In this document: in pieces, positions 35,301 through 47,030 of the stretch
Layout of the letters: each line of letters begins with the position of its first letter
Numbering within the stretch: position 1 is the stretch's first letter
Assembly (NCBI GenBank): GCA_002245135.1
Contig: NGBS01000890.1
Span: 62,001-126,000 of the forward strand
Source: Proteromonas lacertae
Taxonomy: Eukaryota > Sar > Bigyra > Opalinata > Proteromonadidae
Length of the DNA: 64,000 nucleotides
Direction: 5' to 3'
Notes under the pieces: model-generated
The model's input: only the letters and a program-made list of their open reading frames with translations
Told to the model about the DNA's origin: nothing
The model's database searches: none
Made by a program: the position numbers and the translations under genes

Positions 35301-36221
35301 ACAGTATTGAATAATGTTTATTATGATGATGTAGTGAAGATAATAAGTGAAGATAATAATAGAATTGATAATAACTTGTTGGTGTTTTATAATATAACAA
35401 AAATAGCTGATGAAATTGTGTTGTATTACAATCAAATGCCCTATTTTGACTCTGCCATTATAATTGATCCTTCCAAGTCCTTTATTGATAGTATTGGAAT
35501 AGAATTTACTATATCTTCATCAACATCATCAATATCAACTATTAACTATGTATCTAATAAAATCTATATAAAATCTATACTATCATATTATAAAGAATCA
35601 AATATTTTGCTATTACCTTCTCCTTCATATTCTGAAGATGGATATATTCATGTAAATATTACTATTAAATCTTGTTATAAACTTAATAAACAACATCAAT
35701 TTACTATATCCTCTCCAGATAATAATCAATATTATTATGATTATAACAGTATAATAATTGGAGCAGAGGATTGTAATGTACAGAAAATGATAGATTCTAA
35801 AACATCAAAGGATATAAATGATAATGATATTATTATATTAAATTTCATTTCTAATAATGTTGTAATACAAACAAATAGATTGGTATTATATTCCATTAAT
35901 ACTAATTCAAATGATAATGATGATGGTAATAATAATAATAATAAATCACATTCTAAAGGTCAAAGTAATATGGTTAAATTGATTATTACATACATAGTAG
36001 TTGGTGTTTTTTCATTTGTAATGTTATGTATTGTAATAACAGCAATACTGCTGGTAAGAGCGAGAATTAGAGATAAGAAAGTAGTTAGAAGATATGATTA
36101 TAAAGCGAAGAGAAGATATCACAGAACTCCACATGAAGAAGATAAAGATGTAAAGAATGAAGAAGAAAAGAAATCTCTAAATAATGTGAAGTTTGAGAAA
36201 CTTGAAGAAGAAAAAGAATAG
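32376..36221 (+). CDS. Leishmanolysin-like pseudoprotease with Thr/Pro stalk and membrane anchor
   Basis: The paralogue of the M8 gene at 25833 shares NTDFMLYF, LEGAYFEDQ, LSLLEDTGWYKVNW and the Cys-rich end. The active site reads KREILH (32945-32959): Arg replaces the first zinc His, and DFWEYTLYKGEIM lacks the His present in SHWERTLYNGELM. It is therefore predicted to be catalytically dead. Introns lie near 32720-32739 (20 nt) and 33431-33473. A stalk of EPTT/KPTT repeats (about 33825-33980) is followed by some 600 Asn-rich residues with recurring GxLIG-like units suggesting a beta-helix. A membrane helix (LIITYIVVGVFSFVMLCIVI) and a basic cytoplasmic tail of about 60 residues follow. It is larger than classic M8 enzymes. 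Confidence 0.8.
33831..33980 (+). repeat. Thr/Pro/Glu stalk repeats
   Basis: Imperfect 12-nt-scale units encode EPTTVKPTT- and PEPTT-type repeats between the protease-like domain and the Asn-rich domain. Such stalks are usual O-glycosylation targets; two glycosyltransferase genes are neighbours. Confidence 0.8.
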
Positions 36222-36326
36222 TTTATATATACTTTTTTTTAATTTTATTTTATATATAATTAATTGATTGAATTGTTGTGTATTATGAATTAAAAATAAT
36301 GTAGTTTGTCAAAAGCTTGTCATATT

Positions 36327-36345
36327 GAAACGACTATATTTTATT
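36327..36345 (+). promoter_or_regulatory. CG-core motif upstream of the two-domain glycosyltransferase
   Basis: GAAACGACTATATTTTATT lies about 48 nt before the ATG at 36376. It is nearly identical to the element before 3514. Confidence 0.5.
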
Positions 36346-36375
36346 TTATTTTGTTTCATCTTCCATTAAAATCTA

Positions 36376-39300
36376 ATGATGATAAAATTTATGAAATATA
36401 ACTTGTCACTAAAAATATTTGCTATTATGATGGTATTTTTACTTTTTTATTAAACATTAGACTTTGATTAGTGTTTCTAGAGGTATTAATGTATTAGAAA
36501 GTCTTTGTAATATTACTTATCCAAAATATATTCAACATTTGGAGGATTATAGAAGGAACTATCAAACACAAATTAGTTTAGTATCCACAGCAATTAAGGC
36601 TGGTATTTCAGATTATTCAAACGATATTCCTACACTTTCATGTTATTCGCAATTGTATAAGTCTGCTTTTATTACAATGAATTTTAATCCTTCATTCGAG
36701 GAAGTGTTGAATGATATATATCCTTCAATGAATTATGTATCAGAACAAGTAGATTCAATTAATAATAATGGCTTAAAAGAATATAGAATTGGATTTATTA
36801 TACATTCAACTTCATTAGGTAATATCAACTATATTAATTTAAAAGTATTATTCTTATTGTTAATAATAATATAATTAGTCTTTATCCACTACAGATGATG
36901 GTAATGTAAAAAAGAATATTGCTTGTTTCACATTGATTAATATTGATGAAAATGATTGTATATTGTTGTCTGGGAATATAAATGAAGATAGAAAAACAAT
37001 TGAAAGTATATTATTACCATTTCAATCTCGCTATAATTGCAATAGATTATAAATTCAGTATACTAATATTTTGTGATATTGAAAAGTCTTTTTACTTATA
37101 CATTCTATACCATAGTAGACTTGCAACTATTCAGATATTATATAATTCATATGACTTGAGTTTTCCATCAGTAGATTATATAATATCAAATGATAAAAAG
37201 GAAGAAACAGATTATTATAGAACAGAACATATTCTTTTTACCACTTCAACAATAAATCTTCCAAGTATATCACGTAAAAGCAGTAGTAGTAGGAGTAACT
37301 ATAGAATATTTAAAGATGATGATATATTGTTTATGATGTATTTAATCAACGATACTCTTTATGCAGAATATATTGATGTTTTTAGCAATATACTTCATAA
37401 TGTCAATAACGCTAAAATATTGATAATAATAAAGGTATTTATCTATTGTTTAAAATTATAGTGATGAATACAAAGATAAAGCAAAAGATCTTTTAAAAAG
37501 TAGTGATGTTTTAAGTGATGAGAATGTAGATAGAATATCATTTGTTGTTTTTGGATCTACTACAAGCACGGTAGAATTAACAAAGATAATATCTATTATT
37601 GATATTGGACTTATCCCATTTAATTATAATGAACTAAGTGTGATGATATTTTATTTACTTTATGAAGTATATTTATTTGTTGCATTGTAGAAACCATTCA
37701 TCTATTTGGATCAGAATACAATATATTCAGATACTATTAAAAGTACATTACACTATATAGCAATGGAAAATGATTTGTATATAATTATTGTTTATTCATA
37801 GGACTGCAAACTGTCTATACACTTACATTGAAAAGTCAATTAATATTGCAAAGAATGTTAGTCATTATAAAAGAGACTTGTTTCTATTTTCATCCAATAT
37901 ATCTGATTTACTAACAAATAGATATGATATATCATTTGAATGGAATTCAATATTCAATTATTTATTAGTATTTATTTTTTAATATTCAATCACGTTGTTA
38001 TAAATAGAAAATAAACTATCCAACTGAAGTACCATTATTGAAATTCAATGATAGCACTGAGGTTATTTCAAATTATTCATTTAATAATGAACTTATATTA
38101 GCAATGACTGTTATTCCTACAAATCACAATTTAATATCTACAATGGTTTTGTTATTATCTTCTGTAATGGATTTTGAAAGTATTTTTTTTGATGTTTTAA
38201 TATATATATATATAAAATAGTAATGCCTTATATTGTAGCTGCTTATGAAATATATCCAGAATTTGTCACTACTTTAACAAAGATAATGGTTAGTTTATAT
38301 TTGCATGGTTATAAAGAAAAATCATTACAGTTGTATGATCAAGCAAAAAGAGTAATAGATTTAAGAAAATATCCAAAAGCTGCTTCTACTTTATATGAGT
38401 ATTATACTCAACATCTATATGCTCATTTGAAAATAAAAGATCCAAAAAATATACCTCCAATATATTATGAAAGTATAATAAATGAAATTGAACTAAACCT
38501 TCTTCCTGAAGATGTTCAATCAGGAATTCTGTGTTTAAATATGATTGATAAAGAATATGATATTGGATATAGATTAGAGACATTGAAGAGATTAAATACT
38601 GATCAAAGTAATCAAAACATTGATGATTCGACATTGTATAATTTATATTATTGTTTTTATATTAGAGTGTATTTTATATCAATCTTTCAGCAGAGTAGTT
38701 TTCTTTCAAACACTCTAAACACATATTTTCATAATAAATGTATATTTATGAATAGTATTATTATACGAATAGATAAACAATCAAATGGTATTGCTATTTG
38801 CCAAAGGTATTACGATTTGTACTTTACAGTTAATAATAATGTTTATTCTTTAGTAGAAGATTCAATAGAAAGGAGAATAATTTTAGTTTTACAGTATTAT
38901 AAATCCAAAAATGAAACAAGGCAAGCAGAAATAGATAAAGCATTACAATTAAATGTTAAAAATGATTATATAAGTGAAATACATCTGTTGAATGAGATGT
39001 ATTATGATTTATCACACATAAAAGATGAAAATCAAAAAATAAGACAGAGAATATTGAATGAAAGAATAAGTATAAATGAAGCGATGAAATATGCATATTT
39101 TAATCTTCAAAAAGATGATATTATTATAATAAGCAATGCTGATATAAACTTTGACAACTCATTAACATTATTATATAGTATTTATATATATAAATATAGT
39201 AATTAATAGATTATAATTTTACTAATCACTTTATTTCACTAACAAGATGGGAAATAGATCCATCTATTGATTCTCCTTTTTTAGCTTATAATTCATATTG

Positions 39301-39605
39301 TCAAGATAGTTGGATTTATTTAAATAAAGAGATTAAGAACAACTTTTTTGAATATAATGCAATACCAAAAATCAATTTAGGAATACCATATTGTGACAAT
39401 ACTATAGCATATTATGTTGATCATTTCAATTATACATTACAAAATCCCTGTTATGAATTAAGATCATTTCATATTCATCAATCAAATTATGTATTTAATA
39501 TTATATTTAATTTATTTATTTAAATAGAGAACATATGATACATCTTATAAATGTCCAAAAGAATGGGAAAATACTTTAAAATTTCCTTTATTTAATAAAA
39601 TATAA
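36376..39605 (+). CDS. Two-domain glycosyltransferase: GT41-like plus C-terminal NADIN-type domain
   Basis: A hydrophobic N terminus (KIFAIMM, then TLISVSRGINVL after a 28-nt intron) suggests a type II membrane protein. The first domain resembles O-GlcNAc-transferase-type GT41: HSRLATIQILYNSYDLS, SVDYIISND, TEHILFTTSTINLP, then IISIIDIGLIPFNYNEL and RYDISFEWNSIF. The second domain shows LLNEMYYDL...INEAMKYAYFNL, NADINFDNSL (39135-39164) and SLTRWEID...YCQDSWIYLNK...GIPYCDNTIAYYVDHF, a pattern I associate with bacterial and giant-virus glycosyltransferases of poorly known specificity. About eight short introns interrupt it. An extra base near 37021 breaks the frame. The fused protein probably glycosylates secreted or surface proteins. 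Confidence 0.75.
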
Positions 39606-39843
39606 CACATTGACTTAATATTTATATAAACTATGTATATTTATTCAAATATTGGTTATTTTATTATTATATTACAAATATAAATTTATAATATGTTTTT
39701 GAAAAGGAATATAAACACACAAAAAACAACAAAAGTAGCAAACAATAATAAATAATAGCAGATTAAGGAGATTATGAATGTTAAAATCATACTAAATAAA
39801 CATTTACAACAATGAATACAAATACAACATACTATCAAGGCAA

Positions 39844-40283
39844 TCACAAAATTGAATTTATATGAGCTAAAAGAATATTGTACAAATTAGAAGCGCAAGA
39901 CAGTGAATCAAGAACTGGATCTAAAACAATTATATTAATATATACCATTTTCAGTATCAACAAACACAATGTCATTATCACAATAATGTTCTTTTATTAA
40001 ATCAGTTCCGGGTAATATTGCATATTTATATATTAATTTATGTTTAGGCTATAATAAATACATAAATACTATACTTCTTGTGGATAATCTTGTGGAACAA
40101 CTATTTGAAATGGTTTTAGAACATCAATTTCAGGGTAACTAAAATAAATGTATTAAAATTATACTTCTTACTTATTATTTTCTCTAATTCGACTAACAAA
40201 TGGTCAATCTGCAAATAATCATCTGTTTTTATATGGCACAAATGGTTATTTGGAGTAATATACACATAGAGATTTAATCTCAT
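39844..40283 (-). CDS. Small unknown protein split by tiny introns
   Basis: Reading the minus strand from ATG 40283 gives MRLNLYVYITPNNHLCHIKT, then exons YPEIDVLKPFQIVVPQDYP, HKLIYKYAILPGTDLIKEHY and DPVLDSLSCASNLYNILLAH, ending at TGA 39844-39846. Introns are about 25-33 nt with standard GTATAT/TAG ends; the last two join in phase. The first junction is off by one base. No family is recognised; about 120 residues, no signal peptide. ACGGATATTATT about 38 nt upstream is a CG-core variant and supports a real gene. Confidence 0.5.
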
Positions 40284-40749
40284 TCAATACAACAAAAACA
40301 AAGAATAATTAAAATAATATCCGTTACATCAATTTTGAATGATTGATTATTCCTTATTAATACTGTTTAATCTATTAATGAGATTATATTATTGTTTTTA
40401 AATTGAAGTTGTGTTGTAATATAACGCTAAATTATGTTCCTTGGTTTAATTTGAGCAATACTTGACCAAAAATCAAGTGAGGTTATAATTCGTTGTTATT
40501 AGTTTTTGTGATAATAAATCAACCATTATTTTAATTATCTATGAATAGATTAAAAATTTAGCACAAAAATGAGATAAAGAAAGAAGAGGTGTTGATAATT
40601 ATCATTTTGAAGGGAAAAACAGTTAGAAACTATCAGTAATATAGCATGAAACCCAAAATTTCACTGATTGTATGGAATAATTATAGCTGTGTATTTGTGA
40701 AGTTATAATAAGAAATAAAACAATAGAAGGAACAACATAGATTAGTGTT
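40284..40749. other. Intergenic region without supported gene
   Basis: AT-rich sequence between two minus-strand genes. Apart from the CG-core variant at 40316-40325 I see no coding stretch or repeat. Confidence 0.4.
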
Positions 40750-41486
40750 TTACATTAAAATACAACAATTATTTTTATATTTTTCATCCTCTTCATTGTT
40801 ATTTATTTCAAAATCTGGTGGAATGTTTTTTATATCTTCATTCTTTTCACAATATATTTTAGTCATTTTGTGGAATAATTCATCTAATCCTTCTTGAGTA
40901 ACAGCTGAACATTCATGATAAAAAGAACAATTCAATTGATTAGCTGCTCTAATAGCCATTTGCCTCAGTAACAATTTGTTGATTATCTTCAACATCATCT
41001 TTTAAATCATTTTTTGTTCCAAGTAATATTTTAACAGAGTTAGGTGAAAATGATGAAATTTCTTTATTCCATTTTTGTAGAATTGATTGTAATGATTTGA
41101 TATTGACAGTAGAAAAAGTGAGAATGAAAATAGAAACATTTGAATATGAGATATTTCTAATACAATCATATTCTTCTGAACCTATTTATTATTATATAAT
41201 AAGAATAACTTATACCAGAAGTATCAATTAGATGTAATTGAATTCTTCTATTTTGATATTCCATTATTTTACCTTGATCATCAAACACTACATACAATAA
41301 TAATAACAATAAATACCTGTTGGAATATGTTCTCTTGGAATTGATCCATTTCTATAAGACATAAGTAAACTTGACTTTCCAACTTGTGAATCTCTATAAA
41401 ACAAAATAAAAGAAGAACAATACCACAATAAAAACACATTTAGCAGTTTTAATACCAAGATTCTTTCGATAAACTGATGAAGACAT
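40750..41486 (-). CDS. Rho/Rac-like small GTPase with CaaX box
   Basis: The G1 loop reads DSQVGKSSLL, switch II IDTSGSEEYDCIRN (for DTAGQE), and G4 LGTKNDLKDD. The G5 region is ECSA, and the C terminus CILM is a CaaX prenylation signal. The order and the W(N)KEI...PNSVKILLGTKNDL segment point to the Rho family. Gly of the DxxG motif is kept as DTSG; Gln61 is replaced by Ser (GSEE), which may lower GTP hydrolysis. Introns lie near 41398-41460, 41290-41318 and 41180-41213. One extra base near 40964 interrupts the frame before QMAIRAANQL. The exact first exon (MSSSVYRKNL or a shifted reading) is uncertain. It likely regulates the actin cytoskeleton. Confidence 0.8.
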
Positions 41487-41775
41487 TGATTAAAAAGTGA
41501 ATGAAAAACAGAAAATAAAAAATAAAAATGAATGAATTTTTATCCAATCAAATTCGTTTTAGACCTTTCATAATAAACAAATTGAAAATATAGCGAGTTT
41601 AGCTTGAGAATGATCAAATCATTTTCTTATTTTTGTTTTTTATACGTGTTTAAGCAAGAATAACAACATAAAAGATATTTGATCTATCAGTATTCATGAA
41701 AAAAGTGCGATATTATTAATTTTATGTTATTTATAGTAATAAACTCTTGAAAATGGAATTAGCAGTATAGACATA

Positions 41776-41860
41776 TTATGCTTTAGTTTCATACTGTCCA
41801 CAACCACATTCTTGTATTGTTATTTGTTGTTCAATCTTCAATTCCACATTTATAGCAATT
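41776..41860 (-). other. Possible terminal exon of a small gene
   Basis: On the minus strand, after an AATAATAG acceptor, the sequence reads IAINVELKIEQQITIQECGC and ends GQYETKA followed by TAA. The composition looks coding, but the upstream exons (perhaps near 41890-41935) could not be resolved. The rest of 41487-42106 holds only the CG-core motif TCGTTTT at 41564, probably belonging to the GTPase gene. Confidence 0.25.
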
Positions 41861-42106
41861 CTATTATTTTTTACATAAAATATATACATTCATATATTAC
41901 TATTATCAATCTAACATCATTACCATACATCTTATTCGTTAATTATAAATTTATTGCATCTTTATTAAATTACAATCCTTAAACAATATAGCATCAGTTC
42001 AAGTTAATAATACACAAAACTGTTATAATTATATAGAGAAATCAACGATTTTTATTAAATGTCATTTACCTAGTTATTTTACATTATTACAGTCAATTTA
42101 TAAAAA

Positions 42107-43949
42107 ATGAATTGCTTCGCAAATTGGGAAGCAATTGATGTAAGCGAGAAACCTACTGCAAGATGGGGACATTCTTCATATATGTACAAAGAAAATATTT
42201 ATATTTATGGTGGATATTGTGGGTATGACTTTTTTTACATAGATTATAATCTGATATAGAAACAATTCAAAAGCGTATATAGGTGATGTTGATTCTATTA
42301 ATATAACTACAAAGGGTCATCAAAGATATGCTGTTGATGACATACCTCCTAGATCAAATAGTGCTTCTATTGGTATTGATCAGAATTTCTTAATACATGG
42401 TGGTAGAGCCAATAAGAATACATTCTCAGATTTACTTTGTTATGACTGTAGTGAAAAGAGATTTGTAAAACTAACCGAACAAAACAAATCAGAAGGTCCT
42501 GGTAATAGAGCTCATCACAGTTGTTGTAGGTTTCGACAAGATTATCTTTTATATTATGGTGGAGATGATATGGAATATGAAGATACATCTATTAATAACA
42601 GTCGAGAATCAAAATACACTACAACCTATTTATTACATATAAAACATATAAATGAACACAAAGTAAGATGGGATAAAGCAAATATATACATTCCAAATAG
42701 TTCAGAAATAGATATATATCCCAAACCAAGAAGATTTCATACAATGATAGAACATAAACCAACAGGTTCAATAATATTATATGGTGGTTCATCATGTACA
42801 ACTCGTTCAGTACCATTTAATGATGTTTGGATATTTACACCATTAAGTAAACCATATACTGGATCATGGATAAGACCAAAGAAAATAAAAGGAGATATTC
42901 CATTTGGTAGATGGGGACATACAATGAGTTATGTAAATAATGAATTTAAAAGTGATTCATTTGTGATATTTGGTGGTTATACAAATACATCAGTTAATGT
43001 AATTTATATTTTAACATTAACAAAATATCCTGTTAATGTTGATGATGATCCATTTAATTATGAAATAGAATGGTCATTAGCAAAAACATCAAATATAATT
43101 CCACCTCCAAGAAGAAGACATAGTATTTGTCAAGACAAAGGAAATAATTATATCTTTTTTTATAATTTAATTCTATTTTGTTTATTATATTTCTTTAATT
43201 TAATATAAGTTTTTACATCTTTGGTGGTTATAGTACGAAGTATCATAATGATTTATATAGATTGGATATAAATGTAAATGCAGATGAAAATCTATCAGAA
43301 CTATTAGATAAATGTAATGCCAAAGCCTTACATCCAATACTATTAGAAAATAATATAACATATAATAGATTAAAATATTTCAGTGATATTGATTATGATA
43401 AATATAATATACCATTAGGAGTAAGAAGACAAATTCAAAGTGAATTAAACTCAATTTCAATAATTCATCATGTAAAAGATAATTATACAAACGATGAGTA
43501 TATGTCAATTCAAAAATTGATTAATGAATATTATAATTGTGAATCAATTAATAAAGCAATGAAAATATTGGTAGATGAGAATAGAGAATTAAGTTATGAT
43601 AATTTATATGAAGTAATTGATGAAGGTAGAAAGAGTATGGTAGAAGATATAAAAAATAAAGAGATATTAACAAGTAATTTGATGAAAGAATATGAAGATT
43701 TAAAAAAAGAAAAAACAAGAAGAATTAAAGAATCAAAGAGTGAGAATATATGTTGTGTATTAATATAAATGTATTATAAATTATATATAATAGGTTTGTA
43801 TGGAGAGAACTCCTGATGTAATAGTATTACCTTGTGGACATTTCTGTTTGTGTAGTCAATGTATAAGTAACATATTAGAGAAAAAGAAAAAGTGTCCATT
43901 ATGTGGAAATATTTATACTGAATTAGTAAAACTATCAGATAATGAATGA
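42107..43949 (+). CDS. Kelch-repeat protein with C-terminal RING finger
   Basis: The start MNCFANWEAIDVSEK leads into kelch blades: RWGHSSYMYKENIYIYGGY, FLIHGGRANKNTFSDL, RFHTMIEHKPTGSIILYGG, RWGHTMSYV...FVIFGGY and FYIFGGYSTKYHNDLYRLDI, enough for a six-bladed propeller. A helical linker of about 170 residues follows. A final exon after a 37-nt intron (43758-43794) gives CCVCMERTPDVIVLPCGHFC and CPLC, a RING finger of C3HC4 type. The combination predicts an E3 ubiquitin ligase whose propeller binds substrate. The intron between the fourth and fifth blades (about 43150-43207) lacks an obvious in-phase GT donor. The stop is TGA. Confidence 0.8.
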
Positions 43950-44062
43950 GATTTCTATTTTTTTCTTTGTAATTTATGAATTAGGGTAATTTATACATAA
44001 AATTTCAGTTGAATATTTGTAGCATAGCACAATATAATAATTATTTAAATTAAAAAGGAATT

Positions 44063-46901
44063 TCAGTTGGATTTTATAGTTACTGATCTTTTATTAGACA
44101 TTACTCCACCCTGCTTTCTAGCCTTAGCTTTTTCTAATACGTCTGGTTTATAATACTCTGTAGATGTTGATGAGGATCTATTCTCTTCTTCATTCACTAC
44201 AGCAGGTTTAGTCCATGCTTCACTAACCACAGGTTTTTCATTTTTATAATTTTTAATATTTTCTACCCATTCTTTGATCATGCTACTACAATTTTCAATT
44301 TCATCATCCATTTTAAAACTAATTTTTATTTCTTTATCACCTGGTTCATATGTCATTAAATAGGATTCTCTAATTTTCAACTTCAAATTAAATTCATTAC
44401 TTCCTTCTTCATAATCAATTCCATTATAACATTCCAATGGAATGCTTTGTTTTTCATCTAAATATACTTTACCATAATAACTTTGACTCATAGAACCATA
44501 AATCCTTAATATTGCTGGATTAGTATATAATACACAATATCTTCTTTGATATTTATCATATATTCTATCATGACTTTCTTTCATTAAATATCCTTCCATC
44601 ATAATCTTTTGATTATTTGGTCTATACATATCACTTGAATTATTATTATAATAATTATTTTCTCTAATCTTTTCAATTGGAACTACATTTTGCATAACAA
44701 CTTCATTCTTCTTCATCTTCTTTTCTTCAATCTTTTGACCAATATAAGCTAATAAATAGGATAATATTATCAATATAATAAGTAAAACAACTATCCCAAC
44801 AACTACTATCACATATATATATTCTTCATACCAAGGTTTTTTAGCGTTTTCTTCTTCTTCTTCTTTTTCTTCAGATTTATAATTAAAAACAGAAGTAATT
44901 CCAATATCATAATCAATTCTATTTCCTGTTTCTTCATTCACTTTATTTATTTCTTTTATGGATGTTTTAATTTTTGTATCTAATTTTGAATTAACTATTA
45001 ATTCTTTTATTTCATTTGGTAAAATATTGATTCTTTCTTCTATCTCTGTTTCATCTGTACATTCTAATATGGATAATACACTTTTAATATAATCATAATT
45101 ATCAAATACTAAATTACTATCTTCTTCCACTAACAACAATCTATTATTGGATTTATTGTCTTTAATATTGATTTTTACAATTATTACTTTCTTGTTATAA
45201 TCTTCCATGTAACAATGCCATAAATAATTTGTATTATTAAATATTATATCATTAAATATATTATAATAAGTGTCAAAGAGCAAATCATCAACATTATTAA
45301 TAAATGGAATAATAAATGTTAAATTCTTACACATTACTCCATTTATACAATCTTTTTTTCCTACACAACATAATCCCATATTATCTCTTTCATCTTTTTT
45401 ACAATTCTCTGGGCTTTTTATTCCTATTACTTTAATTTCTTCGCTTTTATAAATATAAGATGATTCATTCATAAAATGAAATGATATTTTATCATCATCT
45501 TTGTCTTCATCATCATCATCATCATTATGTAATTCATCATCATTATCATCATCATCTTTTGATATTTCTTCTGTTGCATTTGTAACAATTAAATCATTAT
45601 ACTCAAATACTGTTTTTGATTGTTTATAAATTGGACCGTTCTGTAACATATATTTATTATCCTCTGAATAAAGACTTAATGATATATTCATATCATATTT
45701 ATCTTCATCCATCACTAAATCAGTAATAAAAGGGTAAACCAATGTCAATTTTACATTAAACTCTTCATTTTGATAGATAGTATAAGGAAATGAACTTAAT
45801 AATATATCCACAGATGGTTTATATTGAGTTACTTTGTATTGAATAATGGAAGTTTCATCCTTAATACCTTCATAACTACAAGTGATTATACACTTTATAA
45901 AACCATCTGTTATTTTCTTATCAGTATCAATTGTTATATTTCCAGTGTGTCTATCAATACTACAATCGCTTGATGATGATGATGAGTATGTAACTACAAC
46001 ATTATTATTATTAGATATTGAATTATTATTGGATATTACTTTTACACCTGATCCATATATAAATATTGATTTAGAAGGATATATACATTCAGTGATTGTT
46101 GGTAAAGTTGTTGTCGTAGTCGTTGGAATTGTAGCTGTTGAAGGAGTATTATCGTTTGAACAATATGAATAAAGATTATTGCATTTATTGGATAAGAGAT
46201 TATAAAATGTATTATTTTTATTCATATTTATATATTCTTCTAATAACACTGCTATTTCTCTATATTCATTCTCAATCAGTAGTATAACCACAATATTTAA
46301 TGTTTTATTATTATCTTCACTTGTTATTGATATTGTACTTTCTAATATTTCTACTTTATTCATTGAGTAATACTCTTTTATTGAAGCATCAACAACATTT
46401 GTCATTTCAACTCCTTCAATATTATAATCGGTTAGGAATCTTATCTTTTTCTTATTTAAAGTTAATATTTCATCATTCTCTTTATTGATTACTGTTGAAT
46501 CATCTGAATCATCTTCAGTATCAGAAGATTCTGTGGTTGTTGGTTCAGTTGTAGTTGTTTCTTCTGTTTTTGTTGTAGTTACTTCTGTAGTTGATGATTC
46601 TATGGTTGTGGTTGATTCATATGTAGATATGGAAGTTTCAGTTAGTGAATCATCTGTGGAAGTAGGATCTTCAGAAGTAGTAGATGTAGTATAATCGTTA
46701 TAACAAAACGATATAAGGAGTGTATATTTTGAGTATTCTACAGTATTGCCTTTATTAGACCTGGACAATATAGAAAACAAAATATACATATATTTAGCAT
46801 CAGTTATATGAACACTATCTTTATGAATATTCTTTGATATTCGTAGCTGTGATGTTTCAGCTTCGAATACAAATATCACCAGAAAAACTATAAAAACGCA
46901 T
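44063..46901 (-). CDS. Single-pass surface protein with cytoplasmic PH domain
   Basis: The start at 46901 gives a good signal peptide (MRFIVFLVIFVFEA) if one T is removed from a T5 run at 46892-46896. A Thr/Ser/Glu stalk (TTTEPTTTE-like, about 46480-46700) is followed by extracellular domains including an Ig-like one (SDCSIDRHTGNITIDTD) and a Cys-containing module (NMGLCCVGKKDCINGVMCKN). One membrane helix (YIYVIVVVGIVVLLIILIIL) near 44770-44830 is followed by a PH domain (about 44250-44610: MMEGYLMKESHDRIYDKYQR, RYCVLYTN, WVENI). The PH domain would bind phosphoinositides or partners. It looks like a receptor or adhesion protein; no kinase domain is present. Confidence 0.75.
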
Positions 46902-47004
46902 TATAACACTTAAATATACTGACAAAAAGTAGGTAAAATTGCGATTTCATAGCTGTATAGAATGTAATTTCAATTTCTATAAACTGAGATATTCTCAGAT
47001 CTTG

Positions 47005-47024
47005 AAAATATTCGTTTTCTGTAA
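47005..47024 (+). promoter_or_regulatory. CG-core motif upstream of the lipase gene
   Basis: AAAATATTCGTTTTCTGTAA lies just upstream of ATG 47031, in the same orientation as the element before the EGF gene. Confidence 0.5.
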
Positions 47025-47030
47025 TTTTAA

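Noticed and set aside
46485..46694. Ser/Val-rich open frame on the plus strand
   Set aside because: It is the antisense of the Thr/Ser stalk of the PH-domain protein.
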